Source of the DNA: Amycolatopsis coloradensis
GTDB lineage: Bacteria > Actinomycetota > Actinomycetes > Mycobacteriales > Pseudonocardiaceae
NCBI RefSeq assembly: GCF_001953865.1
Contig: NZ_MQUQ01000010.1
Coordinates: 47,860-111,859, forward strand
Length of the DNA stretch: 64,000 bases
Direction of reading: 5' to 3'
The notes below the pieces were generated by a model. The model was not told the DNA's origin. It was given only the letters and a program-made list of their open reading frames with translations, and searched no databases. Position 1 is the stretch's first letter. Each line of letters starts with the position of its first letter. The position numbers were made by a program, and so were the translations under genes. Shown one piece after another: positions 45,442 to 56,598 of the stretch.

Positions 45442-46267
45442 AGAAGTAGCGCTCCAGTGCCGCCTCGGCCTCCCCGAGGCGCGAAGGGAACCGCCGCGCG
45501 ATCACGAACCGCCAGGGAACCTCGAACAACCGCCGAAGCGCGATGAACGGCTCCAGCGACGAAGGCGCCACGTCCGCCGGGTACGCGGAAAGAGCCGCGG
45601 CACCCGCTTCCGCGTAGAGCACGCCGAGATCCCAGCCGAGCGGCCCGCGCCAGGTGTCTTCGAAGTCGAGCCAGCACGGCCCGGCCGCCGTCGCGACGAC
45701 GTTCCCCGGGTGGGCGTCCCCGTGCAGTGGCCGCACAGGCGAGTCAGGCAGTGCCGCGACGACCCTTTCGAGTTCTTCGTACAGTCGCGGCGCCGCTCCG
45801 TTCATGAACGACCCGTGCCGGTCGAGCAGCGTCCGGAGTTCACCGACGGGTCCGAGTTCGGGCAGTTCACCGGGGTAGTCCGCGAGCGCCGCGTGCACTC
45901 GCGCGAGTGAAGACGCCACCTCCCGCGGCGGCAGGGTGGCTCCCGGCTCATGGGGGGTGTAGTGCCAGAGAGTGACCGGCAACCCCTTGGCGAAATGCGG
46001 TCCGGCCGGGGGATCCGTGGTCGGTGAGACGACGAGCACATCACGTTCCGTGAGGTGCCTCGACAGCTCGACGTCGCACGCGAGCCAGTCCGCGGGGGAC
46101 GTCCGGGCCAGGCGCGTGGTTCCCGGCGCTCGCGCCACCACCGGACCCAGTCTCACCAGCACGTTCGACTTGAAATGCAAGACATCGGGATCCCCGGTCG
46201 GCAGCCCGTACCGGTCACCGACAGCGATCGCCGCGGCCACTCCCGCCCGGGTGTGTTCGTCGGTCAC
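45431..46267 (-). CDS. Aminoglycoside phosphotransferase (APH) family kinase
   Basis: This 278-residue protein has the APH/choline-kinase signature: RPLHGDAHPGNVV (catalytic Asp, with the Asn ligand) and CWLDFEDTWRGPLGWDLGV (metal-binding Asp). The N-terminal lobe is short. Members phosphorylate antibiotics, homoserine, choline or other small molecules, and the sequence alone does not predict resistance. The last residues (SRK) and the TAG stop are encoded within the right arm of a hairpin repeat, so the C-terminus may have been set by repeat insertion. Confidence 0.85.
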   Translation of the reverse strand: MTDEHTRAGVAAAIAVGDRYGLPTGDPDVLHFKSNVLVRLGPVVARAPGTTRLARTSPADWLACDVELSRHLTERDVLVVSPTTDPPAGPHFAKGLPVTLWHYTPHEPGATLPPREVASSLARVHAALADYPGELPELGPVGELRTLLDRHGSFMNGAAPRLYEELERVVAALPDSPVRPLHGDAHPGNVVATAAGPCWLDFEDTWRGPLGWDLGVLYAEAGAAALSAYPADVAPSSLEPFIALRRLFEVPWRFVIARRFPSRLGEAEAALERYFSRK

Positions 46268-46402
46268 GGCGCGATCTTGCCAGCCGGTGCGCGCGACAGT
46301 GGGTAGTGAGGGCTACGATCCCCATTAGCCGCCGAAATGGGTCCCGAACCCGGCCGACGGCAGAACATTGACCACCACAAGGTTTGAGTGTTGGAGGCAG
46401 GA

Positions 46403-48181
46403 GTGACGGCCGTAGCCCCCAAGCCGATCGCCACGCGCCCATACCCCGCGCGCGAGTCGGTTAAGGGTTCGTACCTGCTGCGGTTGTTCCGCACGACGGA
46501 CCACAAGCAAATCGGCATCATGTACCTGGTCACGTCGTTCGCCTTCTTCATGGTGGGCGGCGCGATGGCGATGCTGATCCGCTCCGAGCTGGCACGTCCC
46601 GGGCAGCAGTTCCTTTCGCAGGAGCAGTACAACCAGCTGTTCACGATGCACGGCACGATCATGCTGCTGCTGTACGCGACGCCGATCCTCTTCGGATTCG
46701 CGAACTTCGTGCTGCCGCTCCAGATCGGTTCGCCGGACGTCGCGTTCCCGCGGCTGAACGCGTTCTCGTACTGGCTGTACCTCTTCGGCGGCCTGATCGT
46801 GATGTCCGGCTTCCTGACCCCGGGTGGCGCCGCCGACTTCGGCTGGTTCGCCTACACCCCGCTGTCGGACGCCATCCACTCGCCCGGCGTCGGCGCCGAC
46901 CTGTGGATCTCCGGTCTGGTCGTGTCCGGTCTCGGCACCATCCTCGGTGGCGTCAACATGATCACCACGGTGGTCTGCCTGCGCGCCCCCGGTATGACGA
47001 TGTACCGGATGCCGATCTTCACCTGGAACATCCTGGTCACCAGCATCCTGATCCTGCTGGCGTTCCCGATCTTGACCGCGGCCCTGATGGGCCTGCTGGC
47101 GGACCGGCATCTCGGGGCGCATGTGTTCGACCCCGCGAACGGCGGCGTGATTCTCTGGCAGCACCTGTTCTGGTTCTTCGGCCATCCAGAGGTCTATATC
47201 GTGGCCCTGCCGTTCTTCGGGATCGTGTCGGAGATCTTCCCGGTCTTCAGCCGCAAACCGATCTTCGGCTACAAGGGCCTGGTCTGGGCGACGCTGGCGA
47301 TCGCCGCGCTGTCGGTGGCCGTGTGGGCGCACCACATGTACGCGACCGGCGCCGTGCTGCTGCCGTTCTTCTCCTTCATGACCTTCCTGATCGCGGTCCC
47401 AACCGGCGTGAAGTTCTTCAACTGGATCGGCACGATGTGGAAGGGCCAGCTGTCCTTCGAGACGCCGATGATCTTCTCGATGGGCTTCATCGTCACGTTC
47501 CTCTTCGGCGGTCTGACCGGCATCATGCTGGCCGCGCCGGCGATCGACTTCCACGTGTCGGACAGTTACTTCGTCGTCGCGCACTTCCACTACGTGCTCT
47601 ACGGCACGATCGTGTTCGCCACGTTCGCCGGGATCTACTTCTGGTTCCCGAAGATCACCGGCCGCATGATGGACGAGAAGCTCGGCAAGTGGCACTTCTG
47701 GACCACGTTCATCGGCTTCCACGCCACGTTCCTGGTGCAGCACTGGCTGGGCGCCGAAGGTATGCCGCGGCGGTACGCGGACTACCTGCAATCCGACGGC
47801 TTCACCACGCTGAACACGATCTCCACGATCGGCGCGTACATCCTCGGTGCGTCGACGCTGCCGTTCATCTGGAACGTCTTCAAGAGCTACCGGTACGGCG
47901 AGATCGTCACGGTGGACGACCCGTGGGGCTACGGCAACTCGCTCGAATGGGCGACGTCCTGCCCGCCGCCGCGGCACAACTTCACCGAGCTGCCGCGGAT
48001 CCGTTCCGAGCGGCCGGCGTTCGAGCTGCACTACCCGCATATGGTGGAGCGCATCCACAAGGAGGGTGAGATCGGCTTCTTCGGGAAGCAGAAGGTCAAC
48101 TCCCACCGGGCGCCGTCCCAGGTGCTCACCGAGGCGGTCATGCCGGGTGATCACTCCGAGGACAACTCCAGCGAGAAGTGA
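46403..48181 (+). CDS. ctaD: Cytochrome c oxidase subunit I (aa3 type)
   Basis: This 592-residue subunit with twelve transmembrane helices carries haem a, haem a3 and CuB. Haem a ligands lie in [10 protein letters not shown] and [11 protein letters not shown], CuB ligands in [12 protein letters not shown] (with the cross-linked Tyr) and WAHHMYATG. Proton-channel residues are in the usual places. I chose the GTG at 46403, behind GGAGG; a GTG at 46388 is less likely. The other oxidase genes are not here. The gene stands before serB, as in M. tuberculosis (Rv3043c-Rv3042c). Confidence 0.97.
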   Translation: MTAVAPKPIATRPYPARESVKGSYLLRLFRTTDHKQIGIMYLVTSFAFFMVGGAMAMLIRSELARPGQQFLSQEQYNQLFTMHGTIMLLLYATPILFGFANFVLPLQIGSPDVAFPRLNAFSYWLYLFGGLIVMSGFLTPGGAADFGWFAYTPLSDAIHSPGVGADLWISGLVVSGLGTILGGVNMITTVVCLRAPGMTMYRMPIFTWNILVTSILILLAFPILTAALMGLLADRHLGAHVFDPANGGVILWQHLFWFFGHPEVYIVALPFFGIVSEIFPVFSRKPIFGYKGLVWATLAIAALSVAVWAHHMYATGAVLLPFFSFMTFLIAVPTGVKFFNWIGTMWKGQLSFETPMIFSMGFIVTFLFGGLTGIMLAAPAIDFHVSDSYFVVAHFHYVLYGTIVFATFAGIYFWFPKITGRMMDEKLGKWHFWTTFIGFHATFLVQHWLGAEGMPRRYADYLQSDGFTTLNTISTIGAYILGASTLPFIWNVFKSYRYGEIVTVDDPWGYGNSLEWATSCPPPRHNFTELPRIRSERPAFELHYPHMVERIHKEGEIGFFGKQKVNSHRAPSQVLTEAVMPGDHSEDNSSEK

Positions 48182-48189
48182 CCCGATAA

Positions 48190-50252
<2,063 letters not shown>

Positions 50253-50269
50253 CCTCTTATACTCCCCGC

Positions 50270-52021
50270 ATGGGTGACCGGCTGATCGCCGGGCGCTACC
50301 GCTTGGAGGAGCGGATCGGCGCCGGAGGCATGGGCGTGGTCTGGCGTGCCACCGATCAGGACCTCGGACGGGTTGTCGCGCTGAAGCGTTCGCAGGCGGG
50401 GGACAACGGCCAGATCCGGCGTGAGGCGCGGATCGGCGCGGGCTTGCATCATCCGAACGTGGTCACCGTCTTCGACGCGGTGATGGACGGTGACGAGCGC
50501 TGGCTCGTCATGGAGTACCTGCCTTCGCGCAGCCTCGCGGACATCCTCGAAACCGACGGTCCGTTGCCGCCCGGCAAGGTGGCGAAGATCGGCGTCCAGC
50601 TCGCCGCGGCGCTCGCGGCGATGCACGAGAAGGGCATGGTCCACCGCGACCTCAAACCGGGCAATGTCCTGGTGGCGGCGGGCGGAGCCGCCAAACTCAC
50701 CGACCTCGGCATCGCGCAGTGGGCGGAGGTGACCCGCACCGGGGGCGCCCTCGACGTCGGGACTCCCGGCTACGTCGCGCCCGAGATGGCCGAGGGGCGG
50801 CAGGCGGGTGCCGCGGCGGACGTGTTCTCGCTGGGTGCGACGCTGTTCGCCGCCGTCGAAGGCACGTCGGTGTGGGGAGACGCGAACGCGGGACCGTTCG
50901 TCCAGCTCCGGCGGGCGACGTCGTACACCCTGGAACCGATCCGCCAGGCTGGACGGCTGGCGCCGGTGCTGACCGAGCTGCTGCGGCGCAAACCCGCCGG
51001 GCGGCCGAACGCCGTCCGCGCCGCCGAGCTGCTGGCCGAAGTCGCGGACGTCGACGTTCCGGCGCGGTCACGACGTTTCCGGGTGACCAGGCGCGCCGTC
51101 GCGATCGGAGCCGTCGCCGCGGTACTGGTACTGGTGGGAGGCCTCGTCTACGCCACAAAGGAACCGGCGTCGATCGCGGCCGCCCCGGTCCCCGCCGATT
51201 CGGTCGGCGACCCGCGCACGGCGGATCCCTGCGCGCTGGTGGATCCCTCGGTGCTGAAGCAGTTCGGCACCCCCGAACTCGACACCGCCAACGGCAACTT
51301 CAACGCCTGCGGAATCCTGCTGCGCGTGAGCCCCGACGACGGCGACATCGTCGACGTCCGGCTCGAACTGACGATTCCGAAATCGCCGTTGCTGGAGAGG
51401 CCGGCGCCGGGGCGCTTGACCGTGCGCGAAGTGCCGGGTGAACCCGAAGAGAAGTGCGGCCGGGTCATCCCGTTGCCGGACGGGAACCAGGTCTGGGTGC
51501 ACGCCCGGCACATCCAGGACTGGCACGCCCATCTGTGCGACTACGTCGACCCGGTGGCCGTGCACGCGGCCGCCGTGCTGAACCGGGAACCGCTCAAGCG
51601 GCGTCCCGTTCCCTTCGCCGCGGGAACGCTCGGGAGTCTCGACGCCTGCGCGCTGGGCGGGGAGCTGCCGCGGGCGATCGTCGGTGGCCCGGCCGCGCCG
51701 GATCCGGTCTTCGGCAACTGGGAGTGCTACTGGAACCATCGTGAGACGGAAGTGACGATCCGGTTCGAGCGGGAGTGGGCGCCGTTCGAGGCGGACGGCA
51801 CCCGGGTCGCTCTCGGATCGCGGGAGGCCTTCGTCGAGATCGCGCCCGAGTGGGACGCTTGTCAGGCGGAGATCCCGCACCGGACCTTCACCGGGAACGG
51901 CCGTGCCATGATCGAGACGGTGGAGATCTACGTCTCGGACAAGGTCAAGAAGCCGCCGGAGATGTGCCCGGCGGCGGAACGGCTCGCCAGGGAGATCGCG
52001 CCAAGGCTGCCACCACTCTGA
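50270..52021 (+). CDS. Membrane Ser/Thr protein kinase with DUF3558-like outer domain
   Basis: This 583-residue PknB-type kinase has its nucleotide lysine at Lys39 (VVALKRS), the catalytic loop HRDLKPGNVLV (Asp127) and the metal motif as DLG (145-147) instead of the common DFG. One transmembrane helix (about 272-291, AIGAVAAVLVLVGGLVYA) leads to an extracellular part of about 290 residues. It opens with DPCALVDPSVLKQFG, the same Asp-Pro-Cys pattern as the lipoprotein at 29298, and has paired cysteines. It is a sensor kinase for an unknown outside signal. It lies 17 bp after the Pth2-like gene. Confidence 0.9.
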   Translation: MGDRLIAGRYRLEERIGAGGMGVVWRATDQDLGRVVALKRSQAGDNGQIRREARIGAGLHHPNVVTVFDAVMDGDERWLVMEYLPSRSLADILETDGPLPPGKVAKIGVQLAAALAAMHEKGMVHRDLKPGNVLVAAGGAAKLTDLGIAQWAEVTRTGGALDVGTPGYVAPEMAEGRQAGAAADVFSLGATLFAAVEGTSVWGDANAGPFVQLRRATSYTLEPIRQAGRLAPVLTELLRRKPAGRPNAVRAAELLAEVADVDVPARSRRFRVTRRAVAIGAVAAVLVLVGGLVYATKEPASIAAAPVPADSVGDPRTADPCALVDPSVLKQFGTPELDTANGNFNACGILLRVSPDDGDIVDVRLELTIPKSPLLERPAPGRLTVREVPGEPEEKCGRVIPLPDGNQVWVHARHIQDWHAHLCDYVDPVAVHAAAVLNREPLKRRPVPFAAGTLGSLDACALGGELPRAIVGGPAAPDPVFGNWECYWNHRETEVTIRFEREWAPFEADGTRVALGSREAFVEIAPEWDACQAEIPHRTFTGNGRAMIETVEIYVSDKVKKPPEMCPAAERLAREIAPRLPPL

Positions 52022-52032
52022 AAGGGAAGCCC

Positions 52033-52437
52033 GTGTCTTTGGAAGTCCAGCGCGACGGCGAGCACCGCTTCGTCGGCCGCAACGAACGCGGCGCCGAGGT
52101 CGTGATCGGCCGCAAGGGCGCCGAGGGCGCCTTCTCGCCCGCCGAACTGCTGCAGATCGCGGCGGCGGGCTGCTCAGCCGTCACCGCCGAGAACCTCATC
52201 ACGCGGCGGATCGGGGAGGACTCGAAGTTCCGGGTCGGCGTGACCGCGGACAGGCGCGAAGGCGCTTCGGAACTCGACGGCGTCCACGTGGCTTTCGACG
52301 TCGACGTGTCTTCGCTGCCCGCTGAGGACCGGGAGGCGCTCGCGGCGGCGGTGGATCGCGCCATCGAGCGGTTGTGCACGGTGAGCCGGACGCTGAAGAA
52401 GGGGATCCCGGTCACGGAGAGCTTCCCGGTGGAGTAG
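52033..52437 (+). CDS. OsmC/Ohr-family peroxiredoxin-like protein
   Basis: This 134-residue protein reduces organic hydroperoxides if active. It has the two family cysteines, in AAAGCSAVTAENLI and ERLCTVSRTLKKG, and the FSPAELLQIA segment. The GTG at 52033 follows AAAGGGAAG and starts 11 bp after the kinase stop. A 25-bp-arm hairpin follows its stop codon. Confidence 0.88.
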   Translation: MSLEVQRDGEHRFVGRNERGAEVVIGRKGAEGAFSPAELLQIAAAGCSAVTAENLITRRIGEDSKFRVGVTADRREGASELDGVHVAFDVDVSSLPAEDREALAAAVDRAIERLCTVSRTLKKGIPVTESFPVE

Positions 52438-52447
52438 GGCCCGGGGA

Positions 52448-52502
52448 TGTTATGAACGGTCCGTTCATAACAAATTTTGTTATGAACGGACCGTTCATAA
52501 CA
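52448..52502. repeat. TGTTATGAA-family hairpin, copy 1 (25-bp arms)
   Basis: The arms 52448-52472 and 52478-52502 are exact reverse complements around AATTT. Each arm is itself a perfect palindrome with half-site TGTTATGAACGG and one central base, so two structures are possible. It lies 10 bp after the OsmC stop and 5 bp before the stop of the convergent gene. Confidence 0.88.
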
Positions 52503-52507
52503 CTTCG

Positions 52508-52918
52508 TTAGTGCTTCGCGGCGTGGCCTTCGGAGCTCCAGACCACGTACGCCTCGTCGGCGTCGGTGGTCATGGCCTCGATGAACTTCTCGTTGTCGAA
52601 GCCGGGCAGCGTCTGCAGCCGCTCGATCAGCGCGTCGGCGGCGGGGTCGCCGCTGGGGATCGCGGTGCCCTTCCCGTCGGCGCCGGCGAGCATGAAGAAA
52701 ACGTCTTCTTTCCACGGGCCTTCAGGGATCACTCTGACCACCACCGCGGACAGCTCGGACCACGTGACGGCTTCCTCGCTTCCGTCCGCGAGCTGGCGCC
52801 GCACTCCGGTGTCATCGACGCTGACGGTCCGGGATTGTGCGTTGGGCGACTCGTGGGACAACCGGCTCTCCCTGTCTTCGGCGTTCCGTTTACGGTACTC
52901 GGCCGTGTTCCAGACCAC
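52508..52918 (-). CDS. Conserved hypothetical protein
   Basis: This 136-residue acidic protein has TWSELSAVVVRVIPEGPWKED and PGFDNEKFIEAM, a pattern found in a widespread small family of unknown function that is often near nucleases or toxins. The GTG at 52918 comes directly after the dinG stop (TGAGTG), suggesting coupled translation. A TTG at 52861 with AGGGAG upstream would give a 117-residue protein and is a real alternative. Confidence 0.65.
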   Translation of the reverse strand: MVWNTAEYRKRNAEDRESRLSHESPNAQSRTVSVDDTGVRRQLADGSEEAVTWSELSAVVVRVIPEGPWKEDVFFMLAGADGKGTAIPSGDPAADALIERLQTLPGFDNEKFIEAMTTDADEAYVVWSSEGHAAKH

Positions 52919-54967
52919 TCAGGCCGGGGCGGCGGCGTCGAGGCGGCGCAAGGCGTCGCGGGCGACCTTCGGGTCCATGGTCGGCCAGAACGGCGGCAGT
53001 GAGGCGCGCAGGAATCCGCCGTAGCGAGCCGTGGCCAGCCGCGAGTCCAGGATCGCCACCACGCCGCGGTCGGTGACCGAGCGGTGCAGCCGTCCGGTGC
53101 CCTGTGCGAGCAGCAGTGCGGCGTGCGTGGCCGCGACGGTGAGGAAACCGTTGCCGCCCCTGGCTTCCACGGCTCGCTGCCGCGCGGACGAGACCGGGTC
53201 GTCCGGGCGTGGGAACGGGATGCGGTCGACCACCACGAGCTGGAGCGACGGACCGGGCACGTCGACGCCCTGCCACAGCGACAGCGTGCCGAACAGACAA
53301 GTGCGCGCGTCCTCGGAGAACTTTTGCACCAGCAGGCCGGTGGAGTCGTCGCCCTGGCAGAGGATCGGCACGTCGAGCCGTTCCCGCATCTCCTCGGTGG
53401 CCTGCTTCGCCGCGCGCATCGAGGAGAACAGGCCGAGCGTGCGCCCGCCCGCGGCCTCGATCAGCTCGGCCAGTTCGTCCATCGTCGAGGGCTGTAGGCC
53501 GTCCCGGCCCGGCGGCGGCAGATGTTTGGCCAGGTAGAGGATGCCGTTGCGCTTGTGGTCGAACGGGGAGCCGACGTCGAGCCCGGTCCACTTCGGGCCG
53601 TCGCTGTCGGCCGGGACCGCCTTGTCGGTCGCCGCGCCGGGTGCCTTCTCGACCCTGGCCCCGCCGGGCGGCAGACCCCATTGCCGGGCCATCGTGTCGA
53701 AAGTGCCGCCCAGGGTCAGCGTCGCCGAGGTGAGGACGGTCGTGTGCTGGTTGAAGACGCGCTCCCGCAGCAGGCCCGCGACACCCAGCGGAGCGACCTT
53801 CAGCGCGGGCGGACGCGGGTTCGTGGAGAAGCGGTCTCCGGTCAGCCAGACGACGTCGCGTTGATGCGCGTTGTCGTCGTCGAAGGCTTCGAGCAGCCGG
53901 ACCGCGGTGTCGTGGACCTCTTCGAGCAGCGACCGCGCCAGTTTGCGGGCGGTGGCCTCGTCGACCTCTTCCTTCCGGTCCTTGCCGAGCGCGGTGAGGC
54001 AGCGGTGCGCGGCGTCGCGGACGGCGGGGATCGCGCCGGTGAGGGCCTGCGGCAGCGAGTCCATGCGGCCCGACGGCAGGTCGTCGAGGATCAGGGCCAG
54101 CCCGTCGCTCGCCTCCAGCAGCTGGTCGGCCACCTCGTCGTCGACCAGTTTCCCGCAGCGCCGGGCGGCGGCGGTGACCATGCCGCTGGTCAGTTCGCCG
54201 GTGGCCACGGACGTCACGCGGTCGACAAGGTCGTGCGCCTCGTCGATGATCACCAGGTCGTGATCGGGGAGCACCTGGTAGCCCTGCAGCGCGTCGATCG
54301 CCAGCAGCGCGTGGTTGGTGACCACGACGTCGGCCTTGCCCGCCTCGGCGCGGGACCGTTCCGCGAAGCAGTCGGTGCCGATGGGGCAGCGTGAGGCGCC
54401 AAGGCATTCCTTGGCCGTGACGGAAACCTGGCGCCACGCCTGATCCGAGACGCCGGGGACCAGCTCGTCACGGTCGCCGGTCTCGGTGTCGGACGACCAT
54501 TCCCGCAGCCGCGTGACCTCTTTGCCCAGCCGGGAGACGGCGAACGGGTCGAACAGCTGCTGGTCCTCCGGCTCGTCCGGGGCGCCGGAATCGAGCCGGT
54601 GGAGGCAGAGGTAGTTCCGGCGTCCCTTGAGGATCGCGAAGGTGGGTTCACGGCCGAGGGGCTTCTTCAGCGCCTTCGCGAGCCGGGGGAGGTCTCGGTC
54701 GACCAGCTGGCGTTGCAGGGCGATGGTGGCCGTGGAGACCACGACCGTCGCCTCCTTCTCGACCGCGTGCCGGATCGCGGGAACGAGATAGGCCAACGAC
54801 TTCCCGGTGCCGGTGCCCGCCTGCACGGCCAGGTGCTCGCCGGTGCGGATGGCGCGGCCGACGGCGTCCGCCATCCGCACCTGTCCCTCGCGCTCGGCAC
54901 CGCCCACGGACTCGACCGCGTGGGTCAGGAGTTCGAGGACACCGGGGAAATCAGCACGGGTTGGCAC
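52919..54967 (-). CDS. dinG: ATP-dependent DNA helicase, DinG/XPD-like
   Basis: This 682-residue superfamily 2 helicase has Walker A AGTGTGKSLAY (about residues 51-61), the DEAH box in LVIIDEAHDLVD and iron-sulfur-domain cysteines spread over NYLCLHRL, AKECLGASRC and GTDCFAER. C-terminal motifs include LFGTLSLWQGVDVPG and FPRPDDPV. It probably unwinds 5'-tailed DNA during repair. M. tuberculosis has dinG (Rv1329c) at the same place, before pncB. Confidence 0.92.
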   Translation of the reverse strand: MPTRADFPGVLELLTHAVESVGGAEREGQVRMADAVGRAIRTGEHLAVQAGTGTGKSLAYLVPAIRHAVEKEATVVVSTATIALQRQLVDRDLPRLAKALKKPLGREPTFAILKGRRNYLCLHRLDSGAPDEPEDQQLFDPFAVSRLGKEVTRLREWSSDTETGDRDELVPGVSDQAWRQVSVTAKECLGASRCPIGTDCFAERSRAEAGKADVVVTNHALLAIDALQGYQVLPDHDLVIIDEAHDLVDRVTSVATGELTSGMVTAAARRCGKLVDDEVADQLLEASDGLALILDDLPSGRMDSLPQALTGAIPAVRDAAHRCLTALGKDRKEEVDEATARKLARSLLEEVHDTAVRLLEAFDDDNAHQRDVVWLTGDRFSTNPRPPALKVAPLGVAGLLRERVFNQHTTVLTSATLTLGGTFDTMARQWGLPPGGARVEKAPGAATDKAVPADSDGPKWTGLDVGSPFDHKRNGILYLAKHLPPPGRDGLQPSTMDELAELIEAAGGRTLGLFSSMRAAKQATEEMRERLDVPILCQGDDSTGLLVQKFSEDARTCLFGTLSLWQGVDVPGPSLQLVVVDRIPFPRPDDPVSSARQRAVEARGGNGFLTVAATHAALLLAQGTGRLHRSVTDRGVVAILDSRLATARYGGFLRASLPPFWPTMDPKVARDALRRLDAAAPA

Positions 54968-55012
54968 GGGTCAAGACGATAGCCGGGGCCACCGTCAGGA
55001 TCGGCCTCGCGG

Positions 55013-55067
55013 TGTTATGAAAGGTCCGTTCATAACAAGATCTGTTATGAACGGACCTTTCATAACA
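55013..55067. repeat. TGTTATGAA-family hairpin, copy 2 (25-bp arms)
   Basis: The arms 55013-55037 (TGTTATGAAAGGTCCGTTCA and CATAACA's last bases) and 55043-55067 are exact reverse complements around AGATC. Unlike copy 1, a single arm is no longer self-complementary, because AAGG faces CCGT; the long hairpin remains perfect. It lies downstream of bioY and upstream of dinG, both on the minus strand. Confidence 0.88.
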
Positions 55068-55092
55068 CGCGCCGGAGCGGTGAAAGGGCCGG

Positions 55093-55683
55093 TCACGCGT
55101 CCTTGCGGAAGCGTGAGACCAGCGCCCAGGTGCCCGGAAGCAGCGCCGCCGCGACGGCGATCTTCAGCGCGTCACCGATGAGGAACGGCACGACACCCAA
55201 CGCCAGCCCGGTCGACAAGCTGTACCCGGCCGAGGCCATCAGCCACGGCACGCCGATCGAGTAGATGACAAGGTTGCCCAGCACCATTGTTCCCGCCATG
55301 CGCAGCGGTGTGCGGTCTCCGCCGCGGCCGGCGAGCGCGCCCACCAAGGCGCCGGCGAAGACGAACCCGACGATGTAACCGGCGCTGGCGCCGAACAGTC
55401 CGGACGAGCCGTCCTGGAACCAGCCGAAGCCTGCCGCGCCGACGGCGAGGTACAGCGCCATCGACAGCGCGCCGCGCTTCCAGCCCAGCGCCGCGCCGAC
55501 CAGCAGGGCGGCGAACGTCTGGCCGGTCATCGGCACCGGCGAGCCGGGCACCGGGAGCATGATCTGCGCGGCCGCGCCGGTCAGCGCGGCGCCACCGGCG
55601 ACCAGGATCGCGTCACGGACCAGTGCGCCGGGAACGAGGTCGGCGAGGACGACATGACGGTCGGCCACAGACAGCGAAGACAC
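55093..55683 (-). CDS. bioY: Biotin transporter BioY (ECF S-component)
   Basis: This 196-residue protein with six transmembrane helices has the BioY pattern: QIMLPVPGSPVPMTGQTFAALLVGAALG, GAAGFGWFQDG and SAGYIVGFVFAGALVG. It captures biotin and pairs with a shared ECF ATPase module that is not encoded here. A strong AGGAGG site precedes the ATG, and an inverted repeat that could bind a biotin repressor lies about 30 bp upstream. Confidence 0.93.
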   Translation of the reverse strand: MSSLSVADRHVVLADLVPGALVRDAILVAGGAALTGAAAQIMLPVPGSPVPMTGQTFAALLVGAALGWKRGALSMALYLAVGAAGFGWFQDGSSGLFGASAGYIVGFVFAGALVGALAGRGGDRTPLRMAGTMVLGNLVIYSIGVPWLMASAGYSLSTGLALGVVPFLIGDALKIAVAAALLPGTWALVSRFRKDA

Positions 55684-55708
55684 TCAGACCTCCTATGAGT
55701 ACACAAAT

Positions 55709-55724
55709 GTGAACCGAGGTTAAC
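55709..55724. promoter_or_regulatory. Candidate biotin-responsive operator upstream of bioY
   Basis: The inverted repeat GTGAACC-GA-GGTTAAC (one mismatch) lies 26-41 bp upstream of the bioY start. It resembles the TGAAC...GTTAC half-sites described for the actinobacterial repressor BioQ, though the spacing is one base longer. The regulator gene is not in the window. Confidence 0.45.
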
Positions 55725-55836
55725 GCCAGACGACGGGTCGCGGACCGAATGTCGGCCACCTCACGGTCATCGCCGATCCACCCGTCCGGGTGGCGTGGCC
55801 CTGCACCGGTCAGGGACTTGGTGGAGGCTGCCAACC

Positions 55837-56508
55837 ATGACGAAACCCAGGACGGCGGGGCGGCTGCTGTCGGTGACCATGCTGACCGGAGCACTGGTGG
55901 CGGGAGGTACCGCGACGGCGACGGCGGAAGCGGCGCCCGCGACGGCTTCGGCGGCGGTCGGCTCGCTCGACGTGGAGATCGGCGACGAGCACGTCGTCAC
56001 CGGTGATCTGGCGCCGTGCGACGTCGACGGGCCGCTGACCGGGACGACCCAGGGCGGGGCGACCGGCGATTTCGCCCGGTTCGGCGGCGGTGAGTCGAAC
56101 TGCGGCCGGACCGGCGCGGTGGCCGTCGGCGAGGCGTCCGGGCAGCGGTTCGAGACGACCCTGCTCGAACGCTTCGGCGGCCCGGTGATCAAGGTCCGCA
56201 CGTTCATGGCGAAGTGCAGCACCACCAAGGACGGCAGCCTCGGCTACATCGAGTTCGGCGACGTCATCGGGTTCACCCTGCCGGAGAACATCCCGCAGAA
56301 CTATCGGCTGACCATCGCCGGTGGCGAAGACGGGACGACCCTGGCGTCGCTCACGGTCAACGAGACCGTCACGCCGACGCCGCCCGACGGGAGCCTCGTG
56401 ACGCACATGCTGCACATCAAGCTGTTTCCGCAGGGCGGCGGACCGGCGAAGGGCGACATCTACCTCGGGACCGCGCGCTGCGACCCATACGGCAAGAAGA
56501 AGCCCTGA
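55837..56508 (+). CDS. Secreted protein of the choice-of-anchor P type
   Basis: This 223-residue protein has a signal peptide (MTKPRTAGRLLSVTMLTGAL with an Ala-rich cleavage region near residue 32) and a mature beta-rich part with DLAPCDVDGPLTGTTQGG, TTLLERFGGPVIKVRTF and LVTHMLHIKLFPQGG. The pattern matches actinobacterial exported proteins called choice-of-anchor P; the function is unknown. Four cysteines could form two disulfides. It has a GTGGAGG ribosome binding site. Confidence 0.75.
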   Translation: MTKPRTAGRLLSVTMLTGALVAGGTATATAEAAPATASAAVGSLDVEIGDEHVVTGDLAPCDVDGPLTGTTQGGATGDFARFGGGESNCGRTGAVAVGEASGQRFETTLLERFGGPVIKVRTFMAKCSTTKDGSLGYIEFGDVIGFTLPENIPQNYRLTIAGGEDGTTLASLTVNETVTPTPPDGSLVTHMLHIKLFPQGGGPAKGDIYLGTARCDPYGKKKP

Positions 56509-56526
56509 CACTCGAGCTGACACCCA

Positions 56527-56590
56527 CGCGTTTCGTCCTCTAGTTGCGGTACTTGCACACGCAAGGACCGCAACTAGAGGACGAAACGCG
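56527..56590. repeat. GCGTTTCGTCC-family hairpin, copy D
   Basis: The arms 56527-56550 and 56567-56590 pair perfectly over 24 bp; the inner hairpin is CTTGC/GCAAG around ACAC. It fills the gap between two convergent genes (stops at 56508 and 56599). No T-tract is present. Confidence 0.87.
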
Positions 56591-56598
56591 AGAGGGGC

